In this document: positions 12,401 through 21,729 of the stretch, one piece after another | Layout: each line of letters opens with the position of its first letter | Position numbering within the stretch: the first letter of the stretch is position 1 | Assembly (NCBI GenBank): GCA_022376465.1 | Contig: JACDTU010000002.1 | Span: 868,001 to 932,000 of the forward strand | Source: Cubamyces lactineus | Taxonomy: Eukaryota > Basidiomycota > Agaricomycetes > Polyporales > Polyporaceae | Reading direction: 5' to 3' | Length of the DNA: 64,000 bases | Notes under the pieces: model-generated | Database searches by the model: none | What the model was told of the DNA's origin: nothing | The model's input: the letters and a program-made list of their open reading frames with translations, nothing else | Position numbers and translations under genes: made by a program

Positions 12401-13167
12401 GCAACACCTCCAACCCCGCCGTACGACACGGGCAGCATCAACGAGTCCACCGGGTCCATCCGCAGCTCGCGGATGTTCAAGAACGGCTTATCGCGCGTGA
12501 GCACACTCGCCGACAGAATGTTGCATAGGAAAGATGGGAGCAACCAGGGCCCAGAGGTCGCCATCGCTTCTGGCGGTATGTTCGCAGCCAACATATCAAA
12601 CTATGTTATACTGACGAACTGTTCATAGATGATGAAGATGGCCAGTCGGGCTCACAGAGGGCTCTCCCTCGTCCTCCTCGTCCACTTCCCCTCCCACCGC
12701 AACCGCAACCACCCCGCGGATTGCCCCCGCCGGTGCCCAACCCGAACAACCTTGCCCCTGTACCCCAGCAACCCCAGCCGCAACTCTCTCGGCGCGCGTC
12801 CTGGAAGTCCATCGCAAGCGTCTCGACAACAGGCATCTCCGAAGCGCTCGATAACGCCGGCCTCTTCGAGTCCTTCCCCAGCGTACCCGATAATGTCCCC
12901 CGCGCGCCGCCCGGTTTGCCCGCTGGGCCTGCTGCGTATACCTCTCCCCGCCCTGCACCCCTCCCGCCACTCCCACCACCGAACCAGCCTCTACCCCCAC
13001 CGCCTTCGCAGCCGCTCCCTCCACCGCCTCGTGGCGCCTCCCACGGTGCGATGGTCATTCCACCCGGTGGCCGCCCGGGCCTACCTGCCAACCCGGCGAG
13101 CAGGCCGAAAACGCTCCCGTCCCGTCCGAAGGTCCCTCCCCAACAGCTGCGCTCTGGGATGATCTGA
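9488..13167 (+). CDS. Large proline/serine-rich protein of unknown function
   Basis: I do not recognise a named family. The best model is exons 9488-9489, 9550-12575 and 12629-13167, giving 1188 codons; the start codon is split AT|G by a 60-nt intron (donor GTAAGT, acceptor CAG), giving a protein starting MTSTRAPVPPVDLKARIAAF. Two short, similar charged blocks stand out: VDLKARIAAFQEQQ near residue 10 and NLRDRIASFEKQGAVPAPKS near residue 50. The rest is low complexity, with long runs of Ser, Pro and Glu, a PSRPSLER-type repeat (about 12040-12090) and polyproline tracts near the C terminus (PLPPLPPPNQPLPPPPSQ). Such composition is typical of SH3- or profilin-binding cytoskeletal adaptors, but that role is inference. 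The terminal exon contains a conserved-looking block LDNAGLFESFPSVPDNVP. Confidence 0.8.
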
Positions 13168-13858
13168 CCTACCGCATGCGCACATCCTTTGGCTATAGGT
13201 AGGAGGGTGTCTGCACATACGTCGGACGGCCCGCTGCCTATCTATTTTGCTTCATCATTTCGTCCGTCCCTTCAGGGTCCTCGTTTCTGTCTCGTCTCCC
13301 TCATTCCATTAGTTAGTTAGTTTCTATCCGGTCTATCTATCTTAAATCTCGCTCCTTTGGATTACGGATCACTTACTGCCCACCGCTGTGTACATCGTCG
13401 CCATCATCGCTTACTTACCACCCTCATCGACTGACTGAACCGCATTTTTGGAATCGTAATGCTCCGTAATAGACACCATTCTCGTCGCATACCCCCTTTA
13501 GACCCTCAGGTATCGCGGGGTTATAGCTTCTCGGACGAGTACTTAGAGACTCTCGGGAGCAGGATACCTTGCGGCGAGCTACTAGCATACATGCTTTCTA
13601 TGGTGCAATGACTAGTACTGCTGCATGTATGTACGCGCACATAGCCAGTGCGGATGATTACGAAACATGTGCATGTCCGCTTCATAACATTGCTCATACT
13701 GATATAGTACACTGGATTCGGTGTCGGAGTCCTGGGCACAAGCATACAAACGACGCGACCGCGCGCGGTTGGCTCCATTAACAATAGGTGTGTGTGGGCA
13801 TGATAATCATAGGGCGAGCGGAGCAGATCATGATTATGAAGGTGACGTTCAAGGGCCA
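13168..13858. other. Convergent intergenic region
   Basis: About 690 bp between the stop codons of the proline-rich gene and CENP-C, expected to hold both 3' UTRs. It is pyrimidine-rich just after 13200. I see no gene, and no repeat beyond short TTAG/TCTA runs near 13310-13340. Confidence 0.6.
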
Positions 13859-15974
13859 CTATCTCGCGGAGGTCCCACGGCGGGATTTGGATCTTGGCTG
13901 TTCCTCGGCATTGACAGTGTCTGAGGAGGCCCTGCCTGTCGACTCGCGGCGCAGCACAACGGCTGTAGAGCGCGAGCGTGCACGGCTCCCGGTTTCGGGT
14001 GCTTCGCCCTCAGCGTCCGCAAGTGCCTCGGGCATCTTGCGCGCTTGCGCGAAGAACAACTTGGCGTCGCGGTCGCATATGTTCTGAATGTTGTATACGT
14101 TTCCTACAGCGTGCGCCTGATCAGGATGAATATATGCGCATGAAATGAGCGCGCTCACCTCGCGGTACCATGAACATTCCTCCGGTAGACAGCACGAAGT
14201 TGGTTTTGTGCACGGCGAACTTGACTGCCCCTTGGATGACGTAGAAGACCTTCATAATAATGAGTGGGGTCATCAATACGCAACAAGGACGAACGTACAA
14301 AAGTATTGTCTTTCGTGCCCTTCGTCGGCTTGGTCGAATGGGGCGGAATGATGAGCTGACCTGCAGCGAGGAAATCCCCATCTCCGAACACCTTCTGAAA
14401 GTAGAACGCGCCTTGTCCGGCTTCCTTTGGCTGCACCATCTTGGCGGTAAATGCAATACCTGTAGTAGACCAACGTTGGTTTACCATGACACAGACGTTA
14501 TGTACAATCAAATGCAGGTACTCACGTCGAATAGTCGTCGCTCCGTCCTCTCCATACTCGAGGACTTCGCAATATGGGTCAGTCTCGTCATCCCAGCCCT
14601 CTTCGGGATTGTATACAACCACTTGCTGCGCCTCAGGCTCCGCTGTGCGACTCTTCTTGCGGGAAGCGCCTCGCCTCTTCCGAGCTCCTAGAGGTTCTGG
14701 CTTGATTTGGGGAATGCGATGGATCTCCTTGATGCTAGGGACAAGGCTCTTGCCGGATTCTCTGCGGCCATAGACAACCTTCTCGAGTCGCCACCACGCC
14801 AGGGGCGAGTATCGCATGCGTTTGCTGCGACGGAGGCCGTCTGTATTGTCCTCTGGAGTAACTGGAAGACAAAATATAGGTCAGCTATAGATGTAGTACA
14901 GCGCATGTACGTACGTTCTCGGAGCACAACGTCCCTCCGCTGACGAGGTTTAGCCCGCGCCTGTGCATTCTCTTTACGCGCGTTCTTGCCCTTATCCTTC
15001 TGCTGCTTCCCTCCCTTCTTGCTTGGCGGCTCCTGCTCCTCGTCGAATGGCTCCGCGTCGACCTCATCCAATCCGTGCCGGATCTCCGGCTCCATGTCAT
15101 CCTCATCCGGCGGGGCGGGGGGTGGTGATACGAAGCTCGCACGTTGCTTTCCTCGCGCCTTCTCGCTTGGGGACCGGTTGAAGTCCACCTCGTCTTCTAC
15201 CTCGACTTCCTCGTCAACTTCCTGAGCCATCTGGGTAAAGCTCGCCCGGCGCGGGGTCTGGGCGTTGCGAGGTGTTCGTGTGTCTTGTTCAACATGGTCT
15301 TCTTCATCCTCCATATCATTACCATAGTCACCGTAGTCGCCATAGTCGGGCACGCCACCGTCTACCGAATCGTCGTCGCCGTCGTCTTCTTGCGCCACAG
15401 TAGATTGAGACAAGCGAGATGGTCGAGCCGACGGTAAACTGCGATTATGTGGAAGCGATTTCCGCGCTGTGTAAGAAGGGGATGCACGAGGGGAAGGAAC
15501 TTCGTCGAAATCAACGTCCGAGTTGTGGGCCACAGGACGGGAGGATGAACCGACGCGCTGCACGCTCGACGTAATCGTATTCACCCGTGTATGCGCGAAA
15601 TAAGCTGACGGGCTGTTGGGTATACCTTGTGCGACGCGTCAGGGGGTGAAAGCGCACGAAACTGAACACAGGGACTCACTATCCTCCAATTCCATCGACA
15701 TCTCCCCATCCAGATCCTCCTCCGGCTCATGGCGCTCTACTATAGGTGTCTTGGGACGTTTCTTGCGAACAATCTGTGGCCTGAACGGTGTGCGGTTGTC
15801 TGCCTGGCTGATGACCTTGTCGAACGGCTCGAACTCGTCCGACATGCGGTCGACATAGCCAACCGCTATGCCAGTCTTCTTTCCATGCTGGAAGTCGTCT
15901 GCGCGGTATGGGATGTACTTCTGTGGCCCGCGGCGGAGGTTTCCCAGGCTGCTCTTGCGCGCAGAGGCGGGCAT
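13859..15974 (-). CDS. MIF2: Inner kinetochore protein CENP-C / Mif2
   Basis: Binds CENP-A nucleosomes and anchors the kinetochore at centromeres. The N terminus (start 15974-15972) reads MPASARKSSLGNLRRGPQKY and resembles the Mif2 N-terminal region. A long acidic, serine-rich linker follows. The CENP-C signature motif LRRSKRMRYSPLAWW lies at about 14800-14845, with the nucleosome-contacting arginines and paired tryptophans intact. The C-terminal dimerisation module is a cupin fold: YFQKVFGDGDFLAAGQLIIP, VFYVIQGAVKFAVHKTNFVL and GGMFMVPRG on successive exons, then NVYNIQNICDRDAKLFFAQA. About six short introns interrupt the gene; the stop is at 13859-13861. Length and domain order agree with fungal CENP-C. 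Identification rests on motif plus cupin and is secure. Confidence 0.96.
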
Positions 15975-16366
15975 GGTCGGGACGGTCAGGCGGAGAGGGT
16001 GGATATGAGCGTGATAGCCACAGTGAGCATTCGAACAGCGTCTGAACCACTCCTTTGTTTGGTTCAGTTTACAAAAGTACTTGGCCGGGCTTGCCTATTA
16101 TAGTCTAGGACGCGTTCTCAATTGAGCGCTCAATTAGACTCGTCTGTTTGTTACTCACCGCCAGCTTGCCACATCCATACGTGCATACCGTAATCCAGAT
16201 GTTGGGTAGCCATATACATCAGCACTAGCATGTATACATGCTGTCATACACACTGTCAAACACCGTCAACCGAATTCAGCGGACGTAGTCATAGGTGACA
16301 CACTGGCAGGCTTCGCAATTGATGCCAGTATACCGCTGAAGTTTCATACAGTCTCTGAATCTCCTG
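15975..16366. other. Intergenic: CENP-C 5' flank
   Basis: About 390 bp upstream of CENP-C and downstream of the ABM-like gene. It contains a perfect 14-bp palindrome at 16121-16134 within an AT-richer stretch. I see no gene. Confidence 0.6.
16121..16134. repeat. Perfect 14-bp palindrome ATTGAGCGCTCAAT
   Basis: A self-complementary sequence about 150 bp upstream of the CENP-C start codon; the flanking bases extend the symmetry imperfectly. A palindrome of this length occurs by chance at low frequency and could be a dimeric factor site, but no known factor is assigned. Confidence 0.6.
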
Positions 16367-16879
16367 TTACAGCTCTGATACTACATCCTGGTCTGCCAAT
16401 TTCAGCCTCTTCATGCACAAAACGTGTACTCCCTCGCGTTCTCCGGTTTGGAATTCCTTCTCTGCAACGACTCTGATCCTGCAGACCTGCATCGGCGTCT
16501 CCTCCACAATCCCGACATCGTGGGCGAGTTCTTCATCTTGACCCCGCGTCCACTGCTCTAAAACAACGAATTCGGCTCCATCGAGCTTACTCTCTAGCCT
16601 CGCGTGCTGTAGCCCCTTCACCTCTATGAGGCTCTTGGCACGCATGAGGAGGACCTGATTCTGCTCGCTTTCGATCCACTTGAAGTGCGCGGAGACGCTC
16701 TCCCATCCTGTGAGAATGTACACCACACTCGGGTCCGCTGTGTCTTGGAAGTAATGCAGAGAGTACCCGGACCAGGCAGCTTGCTGAGCAGCTACCGCGG
16801 CGAAGAATGATTGGATGTCTGGCGAGTCCCATGTGTGTGGAGGATTGAGCGCAAGCGTGGCAATCTCGGTGACGGGCAT
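16367..16879 (-). CDS. Small ABM / dimeric alpha-beta barrel-like protein
   Basis: Single-exon, 170 codons, ATG at 16879-16877 and TAA at 16367-16369. The N-terminal half (MPVTEIATLALNPP, then SGYSLHYFQDTADPSVVYIL, TGWESVSAHFKWIESEQNQ) has the strand-helix-strand pattern and the GWES..AH..W signature of antibiotic biosynthesis monooxygenase-like domains. The C-terminal half (EFVVLEQW and following) looks like a degenerate second copy. Fungal members are mostly uncharacterised; some are cofactor-free monooxygenases, others probably non-enzymatic. No signal peptide. Function here is unknown; only the fold is suggested. Confidence 0.75.
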   Translation of the reverse strand: MPVTEIATLALNPPHTWDSPDIQSFFAAVAAQQAAWSGYSLHYFQDTADPSVVYILTGWESVSAHFKWIESEQNQVLLMRAKSLIEVKGLQHARLESKLDGAEFVVLEQWTRGQDEELAHDVGIVEETPMQVCRIRVVAEKEFQTGEREGVHVLCMKRLKLADQDVVSEL

Positions 16880-17259
16880 GGTTGTAGGGTGAGTAGAGCG
16901 AAGTTATCAGATACCAATGTCCGGTGACGTTATATAGGGCGCAGTGGAAGTGAACGCGTCATCGAATCGCACTGGCTTGGCATGCTAGTAGCTTACGCAG
17001 CCCTGCTCGACGGAGTCCTCGGTATGCATGGGAGGCGCACAAGCGCTGTCTTGGTGCAGTATGGTCTCATGGCGAATATCAGCCCCGATCTAGTGTCGTC
17101 ACATCTCTCGTGTATCCGGTGTTGAGCCACTCGCTGCATTAGCAAAGCACGGTATCGTAGAACTGAACATCCAGCAGTGTCATCTGAGCATACACAAGTC
17201 AAAAGTCGCCTCCCTTCCAAGATAATGATATACAAGCTCCGCAATGCCAGGCCACATAT
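16880..17259. other. Intergenic: ABM-like gene promoter and AP-2 mu 3' flank
   Basis: About 380 bp. No gene or repeat seen. An ORF running through 17180-17260 into the AP-2 mu terminal intron is a read-through artefact. Confidence 0.55.
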
Positions 17260-19147
17260 TCAGAACTTCAGAAGAATATGTTGAGTGAGCCAACCACATT
17301 CTCCATAAGAGCAATCTAGGAAGGTTTCGACCACTCACCCTAATCTGATATGTTCCACTCGCCTTCGTGAGGTACCTCACCCATTTGACGCTGTGATAGT
17401 TACTTTTCTCGAACACCTTCAAGAAGCGTACAATCAATCCTGATGCGGTGAACATGAGGACTTGGAAGTCGACGTCGATGGGCGGGCGGGCCCAGACTTG
17501 GCGATGCGTAGTACTCGTCAGCTGTGCGGTTCCCGAGAATGTGACCTCCTGTCCACCCTGTATTCGGGGGATCCTAGTAACCAGCGACACGCGTTAGTAT
17601 GGCATTATCAAGACGGGATAAGAAGGCACTCACTTCCATACAACAACATTCTCCGCTGGCACATACTTGGCTTTCCCAAGCGCAACTTTGCAATCAACGC
17701 TGGTCGTGTTCAAAGGTGTGGGTATCCGCACGACAACGTTGGTTGCTGACAGCTTGTTGTTGAAGTTCGTCTTCACGGTGACTACATACGAAACTTGTGT
17801 CGTGCCGATCTCGGTCACTGTCGGCATGACCTTGAGCGGTAGTTTCACATTGGTTGTCGAACGATATCTGTTCGAACATGTCAATGACTGCTGCAATCGT
17901 ACAGCGCCAACGTTGAGATGATACCTCATCAGCTCGAACTCGCCGTCTGGTGGTACGAAGCTGATCGTGCGGTCAGAGTCAAACTCGTCCAGCCTGACAC
18001 ATTGATGGAAACGGCAATCGTCAAGCTCGACGGCGTCACTTGCCCCGCGTTCGCTCTTGTCAATCACGAGTTTATCGTTCAGGCCGAACTTGCATTCGGG
18101 CGTTCCAGATAGATAGGCTCGCATCATGATATGACCATCCACGTCCGCACGGAGTATCGTGCCTACGTGGGAGACCAAGGTCAGTCCACCAGGCCCACGC
18201 GAAGATAGCAACAAGGACAATATCACCTTTTGCACTCATACTCAAGTTCACGGTTTCGACGACGTCAACGAAGGCCTCGTTCTTCTTGTACTTGACATCC
18301 CCTCTTCTCCAGTTAGTCGAACCTGTTGCCTGCGTAGTGATCTTGGAGGACTCCTCCTGTAGGGTCTTGTTAGAGGGGCCGGGCGTACGAGCTATTGGAT
18401 CGTATGACGCACGGCAGCAATGGATGATGATACAACGCTTTCAGTGGTAATATATGTCTTGAGCGTGTCTGCTTCACTGTTCTGGGGGTATCCAAAGTCG
18501 ATGATTTCTGCGACGCATGTTATGAACGGACGATAGAGAGCGTATATGAGCACCACGCACCGTCAATGAGCTCATAGATGAGCACGAAGTTGTTCTTGAC
18601 AGCCTCCTCGTCCACCTTGCCGAAGTAAGACTTGGCAATCGTGATGAAGCGGTAGCAGAACTCGAAGACTAGGGCAGCGTTCGCGTTGCATCTTCGTAGG
18701 TGGATGTCGGTGGACGTGCTTGGTATGCAGGGGCAGGGAACCAATGTCTACTCACTTTGTGACCGCCACGATATACAGGTTGTTCGCGCGCACATGGAAG
18801 AAGCTGGTAGAGCCAAGAGTGATGATGGGTGACCGGACATCGCTGTTTGAGACGACTTGGATCCTGAATACGTCTGCGATGGAACGTCTGCAGTGGAGAC
18901 AGAAACGGATGTGAGCTATAAGTTGTGGCCTAGAGCGCGACCGCGGAATGGGCGTGCGTACTTCAGGTCTGTCCGATACAGCCGCGAGATGAGGACCTGT
19001 GGCAGCGGTATACGAGGTCAATACTATATTTGTATGATGTTCGGGTTGCACTCACCTCGCCCTTTTGGTTGAAGATGAAGAAACCCTATAGATATCGTAA
19101 GCATGCAGCACATCAAGACAATATGATTGGAGGCTCACTGAGATCAT
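17260..19147 (-). CDS. AP-2 complex subunit mu (clathrin adaptor medium chain)
   Basis: The cargo-binding mu subunit of the plasma-membrane AP-2 adaptor, acting in clathrin-mediated endocytosis. The start at 19147-19145 gives MIS, followed after an intron by [10 protein letters not shown] and then [12 protein letters not shown], the typical AP-2 mu N terminus of the longin-like domain. The linker block [20 protein letters not shown] leads into the mu homology domain ([70 protein letters not shown]). It ends SGTYQIRF: the final exon carries only the Phe codon and the stop (17260-17265), joined by a 73-nt intron with an AAG acceptor. At least eight short introns. The basic TQATG..WRR..KY.KNEAF linker is diagnostic of AP-2 rather than AP-1 mu. 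Confidence 0.95.
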
Positions 19148-20016
19148 GGCTTGCCAAGGGTAGTTGTGGCAGTCGAGGTCTATCCGCACTGCGCACCGTC
19201 GCGTTCCCCGCTGTGCAGTCAATTAGGCGCCCTGCAGTATACGCCCACGTGAGATCAGGCTGCGTAGACGCCCGTCGGTGCTGCACGCCACCGCTCTGGT
19301 CCAGGGATATATACAACCAAGTTCGAACGCTATCCTCACCTAGACCTCTCCATCTTACTCTCTCGCTCGGCTACGACCTGAGCACCGCTCTCTTTGCCGT
19401 GTGGTTCTGATGTAGATGTCTCTGGCTGATTTCCGCGCTGGCTGACTGTGTTTGCCCGTTTGCCCGATAAAAGCCCACCTTAGTGCGACCATCGGCCCGC
19501 AGAACGCTGCGAAAGAGCTAGCCGAGTCTAAGATGCGAACTTCGTTGGGTTCTGTGCGGTCGAACTTGTCTTATTTTGGCCTTCGGCCCTCGATGCTTCT
19601 CATGGACAATGACCGTTGGACTGCCCATCATCTGCTGTGGTGATGTTGTCCTGACCTTCGTCATCTGGATTCTGGAAGATCACTGGGTACGCTTGGCCAA
19701 AATATCCACGGGAAAATACTTTCACAGAGAGGACGGAAAAGATCGTCTCAGTCATCGGCATACCACGAGTATTCTCGTCCATGTCACGCAGGTCAAGCAC
19801 GAGACCTTCCTCGACGCTATACGCACCGACGGGCCTTGTCTTCCGCTTCGCGACGGGACATCATCGGGTGTACTGCTGACGATGGTACCCGAGATTCGCT
19901 GGATATAAGTCTACAATCGGGTACAAAGCTGGGGGCCACCCTGTCTTGTGTGTACTTCTTGTCGATCGACTGCCTGCCTCAGTGCTGTGTTGCGTACAAG
20001 AGAAACGCAAAGAAAA
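19148..20016. other. Divergent intergenic region between AP-2 mu and the esterase gene
   Basis: About 870 bp. A minus-strand ORF at 19600-19800 is not recognised and has no supporting domain. The region should contain the promoters of both neighbours. No repeat seen. Confidence 0.5.
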
Positions 20017-21729
20017 ATGCAGCTGTGGAAAGCGTGTTACATATTGCTCCCGGCGGCTTCCACCGTCTCCGCCAAACTTACCTGGGGAACGACCAAGTTT
20101 CTCTTCACCTTCGGCGACTCGTACACGACAGACGGTTTCAACATATCCGCGGGCGTCGACTCTCCCGTGCCGGGTTTTGTGGGTGTAGGATGCGTTCAGC
20201 GCGCGAACCACATTCTCACGCGAGTTTCATTCCGCCTCGATTAGACGTCTTCCAACGGGCCCAATTGGGTGCAGTTTCTCGGTCAGTCCTTCTCCGTGGC
20301 TCTCACACATGCGCGCCGCGGTGCGGATGCTGAGTGTGTGTTCTTGCAATCACAGGCGGGACATACAACGTCACCGACACGAAGGTAGGGTAGCTTTGCG
20401 AGTTCGCCGACGGCAATCGCGATCCCCGAGGGCAACCGTGGATGACGCTGACTCCGCGTCTATTGGAGGTTTTCAACTTAGCTTCAGGGGGTGCCACCAT
20501 CGACGCGGCGCTCGTTGCTCCGTTCGAGCCCACGGTCTTGTACGTCAAAAGATATCCCGAGCCTGTGCGACGACGACCCTGAGCTGATTCTGCTTGCTTG
20601 CGCGCATACACGGCTATTACAGGTCCATTGTCGATCAAGTGGGGCAGTTCCACGACATCCTCGCCCCCAAACCGGCCGGTGCGCGCTGGAAGAGCTCGAA
20701 CAGCCTCTTCGCCTTCTGGATAGGAATAAATGACGTCGTAAGCACGGCATACTATGATGTTATCGGCGCACCGTCTCACCTCACGTCCACGGCACCATTG
20801 ACGAGACAGGGCAATTCATTTGCTTGGGTACGTTATCGTCGGCGGGGTTTACGCCGTAATGGCATGTCTGGAAGACAACGGAACCTGATCCTGACACATT
20901 GACGACCGCAGACGAACGTCACGTCCCAGTCGGACTTCCATCGGGTCCTAATGAAGAGGTTGTTCAGCCAGGTCGGTCTTTCATTGGACATATCAATACC
21001 GGGCGCAGTGAGCCGATGCTGATTGAATGTGACACTCATGTGCAATAGGTTGAGATTCTATATGCAGATGGAGCACGGTCCTTCCTCTTTCTGACTGTCC
21101 CTCCGACGAACCGCGCACCGCTCATTTTCCAGCAAGGTCGGCGGGCGGTCTCGGCTATTACGCCCGCCTTAGCGGACTACAATGCACAGCTCGCGGCAAG
21201 CGTTCGTGCGTTCCAGGCCACGCACCGCGACCTGGACCAGGTAACGGTATTTGACACCCGACCCATCTTCAACACCCTTCTCGACCGCGCGGATACGTTT
21301 GGATTCGTGAACAGCACGGGCTTCTGCGACGCGTACCAGAACGGCACGCCGGAGACGACGACGCAGATTGCGCCCTGCGCGCCGGTTTCAAGCTACTTGT
21401 GAGTTCTGCGCAGGTGTTGAAGTCCCAGGCCGCCATACATTGGCAGCAGGGCCACGCGCTCACGAACACTCCGCTAATACAAATGCACGTTCGGCTGCAG
21501 CTGGCTCAACTCACTGCACCCGCTCTTTACGGTGCACAAGTACGCATGTTCCCCCATCTTCGACTCCCTTCTTGCTTCTCTGTGCCTTGTCGCGAAGCTT
21601 CTGCTGACCCTGTTCTGTCCCGTCTTGTCCTGTCCTATCCTGACTGGTGCCGCGCTGCTTGCTGATCGATGCTGCCACCGCCCATACAGCATTCTCGCGC
21701 ACGCCATCTCAACGACGCTGAGCACTTGA
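20017..21729 (+). CDS. Secreted GDSL/SGNH esterase, CE16-like acetylesterase
   Basis: Predicted secreted carbohydrate acetylesterase acting on acetylated hemicellulose oligomers. The start at 20017 gives the signal peptide MQLWKACYILLPAASTVSA. The SGNH blocks are in order: block I FTFGDSYTTDGFN with the catalytic Ser; the Gly block NLASGGATIDAALV; the Asn block FAFWIGINDVVSTAY; and the C-terminal block WLNSLHPLFTVHN with the catalytic His (the usual DxxH Asp is replaced by Asn-Ser-Leu-His spacing as in CE16). About eight short introns break the gene: exons 20017-20178 and about 20245-20281 join as F-TSSNGPNWVQFLG. The stop is at 21727-21729. The enzyme fits a plant-biomass-degrading fungus; substrate is inferred from family. 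Confidence 0.9.

Noticed and set aside
13859..16879. A functional link between the CENP-C gene and the neighbouring ABM-like gene as a cluster
   Set aside because: Adjacent and co-directional, but separated by about 390 bp with no shared pathway; nothing in the sequence supports a link.
19600..19800. 66-codon minus-strand ORF between AP-2 mu and the esterase gene
   Set aside because: Reads somewhat protein-like but short, unrecognised and without a clear spliced extension.
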